Assembly (NCBI GenBank): GCA_013153825.1
Contig: JAADDP010000190.1
Location: 1-9,160 of the forward strand
From: Campylobacterota bacterium
GTDB lineage: Bacteria > Campylobacterota > Campylobacteria > Campylobacterales > Sulfurovaceae
Reading direction: 5' to 3'
DNA: 9,160 bases
Shown here: piece by piece, positions 1 through 6,069 of the stretch
Numbering within the stretch: position 1 is the stretch's first letter
Layout of the letters: every line of letters starts with the position of its first letter
Notes under the pieces: generated by a model
The model's database searches: none
Told to the model about the DNA's origin: nothing
Seen by the model: only the letters and a program-made list of their open reading frames with translations
Program-made: the position numbers and the translations under genes

Positions 1-192
1 CACAATGGTTATATTGTATCTCCATATAGAGATATGAGAGGTATTCATGAGTTGACACCTAGAGATTGGGGAACTATCGAGAGAAACAACTATAAGATAG
101 AGATAGATGAGAATGATATGGCTACTGTCTATACTTTAGAGGTTGAACATGATGAGCATAACTATATCCAAAATGGGGTAATCTCCAAAAAC
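1..192 (+). other. Intein C-terminal segment within NifU
   Basis: Sixty-four in-frame residues precede the NifU extein and have no counterpart in NifU. They end with the hallmark intein C-terminus: a block F-like VYTLEVEHDEHNY, then IQNGVISKN (block G-like) with the terminal Asn at 190-192, directly followed by the +1 Cys at 193. This layout closely resembles the end of the Npu DnaE intein (VYDIGVERDHNF...NGFIASN, then Cys). The block F His is present. Two positions deviate: the Asp normally after VY is Thr, and the residue before the terminal Asn is Lys rather than the common His (Npu DnaE also lacks that His, having Ser). No LAGLIDADG-type motif is visible in the 64 residues, but the N-terminal splicing blocks and any endonuclease domain would lie left of the window, so a mini-intein, a full intein or even a split one cannot be told apart. 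Confidence 0.9.
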
Positions 193-774
193 TGCTCAGT
201 AATGGCTTATGATGTAATCAAGAAGGCAGCATCTCAATATAAGGGTGTAGATATGGAGAGCTTTGAGGAGGATATTATTGTATGTGAGTGTGCTAGAGTA
301 TCCCTATCAACCCTTAGAGAGGTAATTAGGCTAAACGACCTCACAACAGTTGAGCAGATAACCGACTATACAAAGGCAGGGGCATTCTGTAAATCATGTA
401 TTCGACCTGGAGGACATGAGGCGAAAGATATCTATCTAGTTGACCTTCTAGAGGAGTATGAAAAGGAGAAGATGGCTAAGAGTGCCGATGCCATGGCTGG
501 TGGTGGAGCTGTGGCATTTGCCGATATGACGGTCGTCCAGAAACTTAAAGCCGTCGATAGAGTTATAGATGATAATGTGCGTCAGATGTTAATTATGGAT
601 GGTGGAGATATGGAGATATTAGATATTAAAGAGAATGGTCAACATATCGACATATATATCAGATATTTAGGTGCTTGTAGTGGGTGTGCAAGTTCATCTA
701 CAGGGACTCTCTTCGCTATAGAGAATATCCTTAGAGAGAAGCTTGATGAGAATATTAGGGTTCTCCCTATATAA
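1..774 (+). CDS. nifU: NifU Fe-S cluster scaffold, 3' part, interrupted by an intein (5' partial)
   Basis: The reading frame is open from base 1, so the gene begins upstream; the ATG at 34 lies inside the intein and is not a real start. Codons 1-64 are intein (listed separately). The host protein resumes at Cys 193-195 and runs 193 residues to TAA 772-774. Numbering that Cys as +1, the segment CSVMAYDVIKKAA is the end of the IscU-like domain, where this cysteine is the third conserved cluster ligand. Next comes a BFD-like [2Fe-2S] domain with C31-x-C33 and C66-x-x-C69, then a C-terminal NFU domain with C162-x-x-C165 (GACSGCASSS). NifU assembles transient Fe-S clusters on sulfur from the cysteine desulfurase NifS and passes them to apoproteins in the cytoplasm. 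In Helicobacter and Campylobacter the NifS/NifU pair serves general Fe-S assembly, so the gene does not by itself imply nitrogen fixation. Full NifU of this type is about 325 residues, so about 130 N-extein residues plus the rest of the intein should lie upstream. Identity is certain; the upstream structure is inferred. Confidence 0.95.
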   Translation, partial: HNGYIVSPYRDMRGIHELTPRDWGTIERNNYKIEIDENDMATVYTLEVEHDEHNYIQNGVISKNCSVMAYDVIKKAASQYKGVDMESFEEDIIVCECARVSLSTLREVIRLNDLTTVEQITDYTKAGAFCKSCIRPGGHEAKDIYLVDLLEEYEKEKMAKSADAMAGGGAVAFADMTVVQKLKAVDRVIDDNVRQMLIMDGGDMEILDIKENGQHIDIYIRYLGACSGCASSSTGTLFAIENILREKLDENIRVLPI

Positions 775-782
775 TGTCATAT

Positions 783-804
783 GGTGGGTCATATTCGACC
801 CACC
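783..804. terminator. Hairpin between convergent nifU and export-lipoprotein genes
   Basis: A perfect 8-bp inverted repeat, GGTGGGTC (783-790) and GACCCACC (797-804), has a 6-nt loop. It sits 8 bp after the nifU stop and 3 bp before the stop of the convergent gene. The flank is T-rich on the + side (TCTCTATT) but has no clean U-tract on either side. A shared bidirectional terminator is the natural reading. Confidence 0.65.
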
Positions 805-807
805 TCT

Positions 808-1578
808 CTATTGAACTAATGCTCGAACTGTTAAGAATGGAGTTAGTGCATTGGATATTAACCTGAATACTGGGTTGATTTCATCAATCTTATTATTAAA
901 TATTCCCATATCTTTCGGAATTACATATACAATATCATTTGGTTTTATCATCAAATTTGCATTTCTGAGGGAGTCTCTATTAATTAGACTAACTATCTTA
1001 GTCTGAACTCTATCCCCATAATTTTTTAAAATCATAATTGAGTCTCTATCTGCCCTAAGAGTTAAATCACCAGCGATGGATAGGAGCTGAAGTAGTGGTA
1101 TCTGCTCATTTCTAATCTCAACCGGTCCGGGGTTCTTAACCTCTCCCAATATAAAAGCCCTCTTATTTAAGACCTCCAATTGAACCGTTGGATGTTTTAG
1201 ATACTCTCTATATAGACCCTCAAGCCTCTTTTGAGCCTCTGGCTGTGTGATACCGGCAATCTGAACCTCATTTATTAGAGGAAGCGTAACTGTCCCATCT
1301 GAAGATACAAGAAGAGACTCCCCAAGCCCACCACTACTACCAGTACTCAACTCGGGATGTTTATATACCCTAATTGATACCCTATCATGTGGTTGAATCT
1401 TATACTCAAACTTTACAGGTTCAACCTTTGTGACTATCTCTCTATTAAGATTTTCACTCTTTCTCCCCTCAGATACATTTTCAGTTTTATTAAAAAAGAT
1501 ATACTCATCTCTCAACTTTTTTGAATTACAGCCTAAAATAGTAAATGTTAGAAAAATATAGATGATTACTCTTATCAA
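808..1578 (-). CDS. Wza/KpsD-type polysaccharide export lipoprotein
   Basis: The 256-residue product belongs to the outer-membrane polysaccharide export family, whose members form the periplasmic/outer-membrane channel for capsule or exopolysaccharide. Residues 1-17 are a lipoprotein signal (hydrophobic stretch, lipobox I-L-G-C, acylated Cys17). Residues about 56-137 match the Poly_export domain: YKIQPHDRVSIRVYKHPEL, then DGTVTLPLI and EAQKRLEGLYREYLKHPTV. An SLBB domain follows from about 140 (FILGEVKNPGPVEI) with the typical close LMIKPNDIVYVIPKD. The last ~25 residues (NPVFRLISNALTPFL) could be the amphipathic outer-membrane segment. It is shorter than E. coli Wza (379 residues) but complete in its core domains. 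The start is TTG (1576-1578), supported by AAGGA at 1586-1590, 7 nt upstream; there is no ATG alternative near the signal peptide. No glycosyltransferase or copolymerase gene is nearby, so its polysaccharide is unknown. Confidence 0.9.
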   Translation of the reverse strand: MIRVIIYIFLTFTILGCNSKKLRDEYIFFNKTENVSEGRKSENLNREIVTKVEPVKFEYKIQPHDRVSIRVYKHPELSTGSSGGLGESLLVSSDGTVTLPLINEVQIAGITQPEAQKRLEGLYREYLKHPTVQLEVLNKRAFILGEVKNPGPVEIRNEQIPLLQLLSIAGDLTLRADRDSIMILKNYGDRVQTKIVSLINRDSLRNANLMIKPNDIVYVIPKDMGIFNNKIDEINPVFRLISNALTPFLTVRALVQ

Positions 1579-1612
1579 TTTTTTATCCTTAATTAAATTT
1601 AGTTAAAAAATA

Positions 1613-1621
1613 ATTATATCA
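1613..1621 (-). promoter_or_regulatory. Extended -10 promoter of the export-lipoprotein gene
   Basis: On the - strand the sequence reads TGATATAAT, a perfect TGnTATAAT extended -10. The TATAAT occupies 1618-1613. No clear -35 is visible, as is common for Campylobacterota promoters. Transcription would begin near 1606 and leave about a 28-nt leader before the TTG start, which contains the AAGGA ribosome site. This suggests the gene is transcribed separately from cobQ. Confidence 0.55.
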
Positions 1622-1651
1622 TAAAATACCCTCTATTTATTAAAATTACAG

Positions 1652-1684
1652 TAATATTTTAACTATTTTAGTTAAATAATATTA
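1652..1684. repeat. AT-rich inverted repeat over the cobQ stop codon
   Basis: TTAACTA (1659-1665) and TAGTTAA (1669-1675) form a 7-bp stem with a 3-nt loop. The stem extends outward by TAATATT (1652-1658) pairing with AATATTA (1678-1684), with a 2-nt bulge. It contains the cobQ stop (1672-1674). It might end or stabilise the cobQ transcript, but it has no G/C pairs beyond one per arm and no U-tract, so it is a weak terminator candidate. Confidence 0.35.
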
Positions 1685-3012
1685 TTCAATATAGACTCTA
1701 CATCTAGCCTCTCTCTCATCTCCCCAACAAAACTATCTATGGCAATGCTCCTATCTCTCCTAAACTGCTCATCCTCAAAAACTCCATGTACAAATGTACC
1801 CCTAACTCTCCCACCATCAAAATAGATTGGATATTTTCTACTAATACCGTGGTGTATCTCAAAACCATTCACATCTCTCCCAAAGAGTCTATATATGCCC
1901 CTCTTTAGAACCTTCTCTCTCTGGAAAACTATATCATCATCTATAAAGCCAAGCCCCTCTATCGTCTCTACATTTGACTCAACCCCCAATCTATCTATGA
2001 GCCTCTCGAACATCATCTCAAATCCACCACAAATTCCAAATATCCTAGTTTGACTCCTCTGTAACCTTCTAAAGAGTCCAACTCTCTTTAACCACTCCAA
2101 ATCTTTCACAACAAGTTTTGAACCCAATAGAATAACCTCATCAAACTGCTCTAAATCCATATCCCCTCTAATAAACTCAACCTCAACCTTTGGATTTAAT
2201 ATTAGAGGCTCTAGGTCATTATAGTTACTAACATATGGGTATAGTATAACTCCAACTCTCCACTCCTCAACCCCACTCTTAATCTGTCTATAGTTCAGGA
2301 GAGATTGACTATCCTCAAAGCCAAGATTTAGTGGTCTATATGGGAGAACACCCAATACTGGAATTTTAAACCTCTCCTCTATAATCTTGATACCATCATT
2401 AAAGAGTTCAATATCACCTCTAAACTTATTTATAACTACACCTATCACCTCCCCCTTTAACTCTTCTGGTAGTAGATTATAGACCCCATATATGGAGGCG
2501 AATACACCACCCTTCTCTATATCTGCCACAAGTATAATTTTGGTCTTAAATCGTGAGGCTATATATATATTTGATAAATCTTTATCCATTAGGTTCAACT
2601 CAACAGGGCTACCTGCACCCTCTGCAACTATACAATCATATCTTCCATGTAGGTATAGAAATGCCTCCTCGACAATCGGCTCTAACTTAGATATATTTCT
2701 ATAGTAACTCCTTACGCTCTGTTTAGCTATGGGCTTCCCATTTATAATTAGATATGAGCTACCACCCCCACCAGACTTTAGAAGTATAGGGTTTAGGTGG
2801 TGTGATGTCTCTATCCCAAGAGCATCAGCTTGAAAATATTGTGCCACTGCAATCTCCCCCCCATCATCTGCTACAACTGCGTTATTGGAGACATTCTGTG
2901 CCTTAAATGGGGCAACCCTATAGCCCAAATCGTGTAATATCTTAGATATGATGAGTGTGACTGTGGACTTTCCAGCATCACTGCTAGTTCCAAATATTGA
3001 GATACTCTTCAA
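1672..3012 (-). CDS. cobQ: Cobyric acid synthase (glutamine-hydrolysing)
   Basis: This enzyme amidates side chains b, d, e and g of adenosylcobyrinic a,c-diamide, using glutamine and ATP, to give adenosylcobyric acid late in cobalamin synthesis (also called CbiP in the anaerobic route). The N-terminal synthetase domain has the P-loop GTSSDAGKS (8-16), then APFKAQNVSNNA (34-45), GGEIAVAQ (51-58), NPILLKS (74-80), EGAGSPVELNL (131-141) and ADIEKGGVFAS (163-173). The C-terminal type 1 amidotransferase domain has the nucleophile Cys328 in GICGG, GFEIHHG (383-389) and the catalytic His409 in FVHGVF. At 446 residues it is somewhat shorter than the usual ~480-510, but all core motifs are present. 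Translation starts at TTG (3010-3012) with AAGGGGG at 3018-3024 upstream; the P-loop follows immediately, so no longer N-terminus is expected. It is divergent from sppA and no other cobalamin gene is adjacent. No cobalamin riboswitch fits in the short divergent region. Confidence 0.96.
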   Translation of the reverse strand: MKSISIFGTSSDAGKSTVTLIISKILHDLGYRVAPFKAQNVSNNAVVADDGGEIAVAQYFQADALGIETSHHLNPILLKSGGGGSSYLIINGKPIAKQSVRSYYRNISKLEPIVEEAFLYLHGRYDCIVAEGAGSPVELNLMDKDLSNIYIASRFKTKIILVADIEKGGVFASIYGVYNLLPEELKGEVIGVVINKFRGDIELFNDGIKIIEERFKIPVLGVLPYRPLNLGFEDSQSLLNYRQIKSGVEEWRVGVILYPYVSNYNDLEPLILNPKVEVEFIRGDMDLEQFDEVILLGSKLVVKDLEWLKRVGLFRRLQRSQTRIFGICGGFEMMFERLIDRLGVESNVETIEGLGFIDDDIVFQREKVLKRGIYRLFGRDVNGFEIHHGISRKYPIYFDGGRVRGTFVHGVFEDEQFRRDRSIAIDSFVGEMRERLDVESILNNII

Positions 3013-3033
3013 AGAAACCCCCTTAAAACTTAA

Positions 3034-3062
3034 TTGACATTTATTAGCAATTACTGTATATT
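3034..3062 (+). promoter_or_regulatory. Sigma-70 promoter of the sppA operon
   Basis: A perfect -35 TTGACA (3034-3039) is separated by exactly 17 bp from the -10 TATATT (3057-3062). Transcription would begin near 3069, leaving about 23 nt of leader with AAGGA at 3080-3084 before the CTG proposed as the sppA start. It lies between the divergent cobQ and sppA starts, so cobQ regulatory sequences on the other strand must overlap it. A TATAAT on the - strand at 3084-3089 is a weak candidate for cobQ, with no well-spaced -35. Confidence 0.7.
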
Positions 3063-3091
3063 TTAATTTAAAAAATCTGAAGGATTATATA

Positions 3092-4000
3092 CTGAAAGAT
3101 ATTAAAGATTATCAAATTAAGGCTCTAAAGAGGCAGATATCCATCAGCAATTTAAAGCTATTCGCCATATCCATATTTGTGATTTTTGAGTTAGTTCTAA
3201 TGGTATCATACCTCTCAAATAGTGGTATTATTGGGGAGGAGAGCCACCATAGAGATGCTGTAGCAGTTATAAACTACAATAGGGAGGTTACCGAAAAATA
3301 TACCTCTAAAGTTATAGATAGACTTGAGGAGATAAGGGGAGATAGCTCATATAGGTCTCTACTCTTCATTATGAATTCAGGTGGAGGTTCACCAACGGCT
3401 AGTGAGGAGCTTAGCCAATATCTGAAGGATTTTCAGAGAGATAAGAATATTACTATATATATAGAATCGATAGCAGCTAGTGGAGGATACTATATAGCAT
3501 CTGCTGTTAAGCCCATATATGCAAATCGAAATGCAGTTGTAGGCTCAATCGGTGTGGTTATGCCACACTACAGCCTCAAGGGGTTGGCTCAAAAATTGGG
3601 AATAGAGGAGGATTATCTGACGGCAGGAGAGTTTAAGAGACCTATATCTCTAATGGAGAGGGTGGACGAGAAGAGTAGAGAGTATATAGAGAGACATCTA
3701 CTAATACCCACTTATCAGAACTTCCTAGAGGCTGTAGCTGAGAATAGGGATTTGACTATAGATGAGTTAAAACCATTTGCAGATGGGAAGATATTTATCG
3801 CCAATATGGATGAGATTAAGGGGATACTTGTCGATGAGATATCTACACTACATAGAGTGAAAGAGATGATAAGAGATAGAGTTGGTGATAGCGATTTGGA
3901 GTTTGTTGATATAGAGGTAGATAGGAGAATTGCTCTATTTCCCAAGCTCAATATCAGCTTAAATATAGATGGTCTAAAAGATATTTTTATGTTAAAATAG
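3092..4000 (+). CDS. sppA: Signal peptide peptidase SppA, short form (probable CTG start)
   Basis: SppA is a membrane-anchored serine protease that degrades signal peptides left in the membrane, with its catalytic domain outside the cytoplasm. The first conventional start, GTG 3179, has no ribosome site and cuts the membrane anchor in half. The frame stays open upstream: from CTG 3092, 7 nt after AAGGA (3080-3084), it gives 302 residues with a basic cytoplasmic tail and a full transmembrane helix (LFAISIFVIFELVLMVSYL, about residues 18-36... within the first 42). Numbering from CTG, the protease core shows MNSGGGSPTASEEL (94-107), the nucleophile Ser130 in AASGGYYIAS and the general-base Lys182 in GEFKRPIS. 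The Ser-Lys distance of 52 equals that of B. subtilis SppA (Ser147/Lys199). ADGKIF follows near the C-terminus. It is a single-domain form, about half the size of E. coli SppA. It heads the co-directional run to dxr, 46 bp before the regulator. Function is firm; the CTG start is inferred (ATA 3089 is another possibility). Confidence 0.88.
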   Translation: MKDIKDYQIKALKRQISISNLKLFAISIFVIFELVLMVSYLSNSGIIGEESHHRDAVAVINYNREVTEKYTSKVIDRLEEIRGDSSYRSLLFIMNSGGGSPTASEELSQYLKDFQRDKNITIYIESIAASGGYYIASAVKPIYANRNAVVGSIGVVMPHYSLKGLAQKLGIEEDYLTAGEFKRPISLMERVDEKSREYIERHLLIPTYQNFLEAVAENRDLTIDELKPFADGKIFIANMDEIKGILVDEISTLHRVKEMIRDRVGDSDLEFVDIEVDRRIALFPKLNISLNIDGLKDIFMLK

Positions 4001-4019
4001 AGTTTATCCATAATTTTTG

Positions 4020-4025
4020 TATAAT
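4020..4025 (+). promoter_or_regulatory. -10 box candidate for the regulator gene
   Basis: A perfect TATAAT (4020-4025) preceded by TTTTTG lies in the 46-bp gap after sppA. Initiation near 4032 would leave a ~15-nt leader to ATG 4047, carrying AAGG at 4034-4037. There is no convincing -35. It could give the regulator and downstream genes an internal promoter independent of sppA. Confidence 0.45.
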
Positions 4026-4046
4026 CTACTAAAAAGGCTGAAAATT

Positions 4047-4739
4047 ATGGTTAATATAGAAGATATCCCAATGTTTTCAAATTTAGACAAACTATTTCAT
4101 CAAGAGTTAAAGAGTAGTATCCACATTAAGAGGTTCTCTAAAAATAGTATTGTATTCTATGAGGGGGATGAGAGTAACTATCTATATATACTTTTGGATG
4201 GAAGTGTAAAGCTCTATAAGACATCTCCAAAGGGTAATCAGATACAGATAAAACGGATGAATGCACCAAACACGATAGCTGAATATGCCTGTTTTGAGAA
4301 GGCTCCATTTCCTGCTACATGTGAATTTCTAACAGATGGGGCTATGGGGCTTCTACACTTCGATAAGGTCTATAGATATCTAAATGATAAAGAGTTCTCC
4401 CTAGGTCTAATAAGGTCCCTAACTAGTAAAATTATGCTCCTATCATCTCTAGTTCACAAGGAGACTATACTCTCATCTGAGGCTAAAGTGGCAGATTTAA
4501 TGCTGGAAAACATCGATATATTCAATAGATTAAAGAATAATGAGATTGCAAGTATGTTAAATCTGAGTGCAGAGACATTCTCAAGAATTATTACAAAGTT
4601 TAAGAGGGAGGGGATTATCAGAGTTGAGAGGAGCAATATTGAGGTGGTGAACTACAACTCTCTTGAAATTGTTGTTGAGACAAATAGCATTAAGGAGTGT
4701 ACGGACTGTGTGGCACAATTTAAGAAGATAAAGAGATAG
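4047..4739 (+). CDS. Crp/Fnr-family transcriptional regulator
   Basis: The 230-residue protein has the two-domain Crp/Fnr plan: an N-terminal cyclic-nucleotide-like beta-barrel (about 10-110, with VFYEGDESNYLYILLDGSV) followed by a long dimer helix and a C-terminal winged helix-turn-helix (about 145-202). The recognition helix reads SAETFSRIITKFKREG (174-189). Its E176-x-x-S179-R180 pattern equals that of E. coli FNR (E209, S212, R213) rather than CRP, so TTGAT-N4-ATCAA-like sites are predicted. It lacks the N-terminal cysteine cluster of oxygen-sensing FNR; its cysteines are C82, C92 and a C-terminal C218-x-x-C221. The arginine/glutamate pair of cAMP-binding CRP (R-x-E in the phosphate cassette) is not evident. 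The effector is therefore unknown: haem/NO sensing as in Dnr-type regulators, or cysteine redox chemistry, is possible but unproven. ATG 4047 is chosen (AAGG 4034-4037); a TTG at 4017 would add 10 residues with no ribosome site and overlap the -10 box. The next gene, for siroheme synthesis, starts 8 bp after its stop. Confidence 0.9.
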   Translation: MVNIEDIPMFSNLDKLFHQELKSSIHIKRFSKNSIVFYEGDESNYLYILLDGSVKLYKTSPKGNQIQIKRMNAPNTIAEYACFEKAPFPATCEFLTDGAMGLLHFDKVYRYLNDKEFSLGLIRSLTSKIMLLSSLVHKETILSSEAKVADLMLENIDIFNRLKNNEIASMLNLSAETFSRIITKFKREGIIRVERSNIEVVNYNSLEIVVETNSIKECTDCVAQFKKIKR

Positions 4740-4747
4740 AGTTTAAT

Positions 4748-5308
4748 ATGTCATTTTTTCCAGCCTATTTAGACCTAAAAGATAGAAGAGTCCTAATCGT
4801 TGGTGGGGGTAGAGTTGCTCTAGGTAAGTTGAAGAGACTCTTAGAGTTTTCAGAAAATCTGGTTATCATATCCCCAGAGTTTCTAGATGAGTTTCTAGAG
4901 TTTGATATTGAGCTGCTTCATAGATGTTATAGAAGAGGAGATATTGAGGGGTTCGATATCGTCATAGTTGCTACAGATAATATTGAACTTCAGAGGGAGA
5001 TATTTATTGAGAGTAGAGGTAGTGGAATCTTAGTAAATTGTGTAGATAGCATGGAGTATTGCGATTTTATATTCCCATCATATATAAAAAAGGGTCATTT
5101 GACCATATCTATATCTACAGATGGAGCCTCTCCTGCAGTGACGAAGGCTCTAAGAGAGTATATTGAGGAGCTTATTCCTCCAGACATAGATATATTTTTA
5201 AGAGATATGAAGAGCTTAAGGGAGTCTCTCCCGAAGGGCGAGAGCAGAATTGAGCTATTTAGAGAGATGAGTAGAGATTTTATAGATAGATATCGAGAGG
5301 AGCGTTGA
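4748..5308 (+). CDS. Precorrin-2 dehydrogenase / sirohydrochlorin ferrochelatase-like (siroheme synthase N-domain)
   Basis: The 186-residue protein matches the N-terminal module of CysG and yeast Met8, which oxidises precorrin-2 to sirohydrochlorin with NAD+ and may insert iron to give siroheme. Visible are FFPAYLDLKDRRVLIVGGG (Rossmann GGGRVAL, 19-25), VIVATDN (72-78), VNCVDSMEYCDFIFPS (96-111) and ISISTDGASPA (120-130). D100 and S128 occupy the places of the catalytic Asp104 and Ser128 of Salmonella CysG. The uroporphyrinogen methyltransferase half of CysG is absent, as in stand-alone forms, so that enzyme must be encoded elsewhere. Sirohydrochlorin is shared by siroheme, haem d1/alternative haem and anaerobic cobalamin synthesis, which links this gene to cobQ at 1672-3012. 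Its ribosome site is weak (GAG-rich, from the end of the regulator gene), suggesting translational coupling. Its TGA shares one base with the ATG of cdsA. Confidence 0.93.
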   Translation: MSFFPAYLDLKDRRVLIVGGGRVALGKLKRLLEFSENLVIISPEFLDEFLEFDIELLHRCYRRGDIEGFDIVIVATDNIELQREIFIESRGSGILVNCVDSMEYCDFIFPSYIKKGHLTISISTDGASPAVTKALREYIEELIPPDIDIFLRDMKSLRESLPKGESRIELFREMSRDFIDRYREER

Positions 5309-6069
5309 TGAAAATCATTACAGATAATAGAGATAGGTGGATAACAGGTGTAGCACTACTTCTAGTAGTTGTTGGGGTTGGAGTTGTAAATAGTTATACT
5401 CTAACTTGGGGATTTTTAGGTATTTTTTACATTATAGGGTTTAGAGAGGCTCTAAAGCTATATGAGATGGAGAGTAGAAATCTTCAATATGTGGCTGTTC
5501 TACTATGGGGTGTGGCATACTTCTATCCAAATCCAGATGATCTATTTTTTATAGTGGCAGTGGTAGTTGGTGCAGTTGTGGCATATAGAAGAGATGAGCA
5601 GAGTAGAGGCTTAATTCTTCCATTCCTATACCCTATGGTTGGATTTTTATATATTTTGGTTCTCTATAGGGAGTATGGCATGGAGTGGCTCTTTTGGCTA
5701 TTGATGGTAGTTGCTCTAAGTGATGTTGGAGCATTTATAGTTGGAAAGAGTATTGGAGAGAGACCATTCTCTAAAACATCTCCAAATAAGACACTAGAGG
5801 GGGTTTTAGGTGGTATTATCTTAGCTACTATTGGGGGAACTGCTCTATCTTATGGGATGGAACTTGTAACTATTGAGGTGGCAGTTGTGCTATCTGCTCT
5901 TACATCTATCTCATCAATATTTGGAGACCTATTTGAGAGCTATCTAAAGAGAGAGGCTGGGGTTAAGGATAGTGGAACTCTTCTACCTGGCCATGGTGGA
6001 GTTTTAGATAGGGTTGATGGGTATCTATTTGGAGCTATTGTGATGGTTATTGTAGCAAGGGCTATATAG
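5308..6069 (+). CDS. cdsA: Phosphatidate cytidylyltransferase (CDP-diglyceride synthase)
   Basis: This integral membrane enzyme makes CDP-diacylglycerol from CTP and phosphatidate, the entry step to all phospholipids. The 253-residue product has about seven hydrophobic segments (for example 12-28, 33-45, 60-73, 79-93, 101-119, 126-147 and a last one from 238) and the complete CdsA family signature near the C-terminus: SYLKREAGVKDSG (211-223) followed by LLPGHGGVLDRVD (225-237), with the K-D pair, the H-G-G and the D-R-x-D residues all present. Upstream, SDVGAFIVGKSIG and SPNKTLEG are also typical. ATG 5308 is chosen over the TTG at 5305 because AGGAG at 5298-5302 is spaced for it and it forms the TGATG overlap with the preceding stop. 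Its TAG overlaps the GTG of dxr by one base. The cdsA-dxr order is also found in Campylobacter and Helicobacter. Confidence 0.97.
   Translation: MKIITDNRDRWITGVALLLVVVGVGVVNSYTLTWGFLGIFYIIGFREALKLYEMESRNLQYVAVLLWGVAYFYPNPDDLFFIVAVVVGAVVAYRRDEQSRGLILPFLYPMVGFLYILVLYREYGMEWLFWLLMVVALSDVGAFIVGKSIGERPFSKTSPNKTLEGVLGGIILATIGGTALSYGMELVTIEVAVVLSALTSISSIFGDLFESYLKREAGVKDSGTLLPGHGGVLDRVDGYLFGAIVMVIVARAI

Noticed and set aside
34..36. ATG at 34 as the start of a separate 246-residue NifU-like gene
   Set aside because: The frame is open to base 1 and the residues after this ATG are intein sequence; the fusion is explained by an interrupted nifU.
874..886. TTGAT-TTC-ATCAA palindrome as an FNR site
   Set aside because: The spacer is 3 rather than 4 bases and it lies inside the 3' coding part of the export-lipoprotein gene, away from any start.
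2492..2704. 70-residue + strand ORF opposite cobQ
   Set aside because: Antisense shadow of a well-conserved part of cobQ; no recognisable domain or ribosome site.
3013..3091. Cobalamin riboswitch upstream of cobQ
   Set aside because: The divergent gap is too short and AT-rich, with no B12-box-like conserved segment or stable multi-stem fold visible.
3715..4011. 98-residue - strand ORF opposite the end of sppA
   Set aside because: Antisense of conserved sppA codons, low-complexity Ser/Ile composition, and no promoter.
4454..4636. 60-residue - strand ORF opposite the regulator
   Set aside because: Antisense shadow of the helix-turn-helix coding region.
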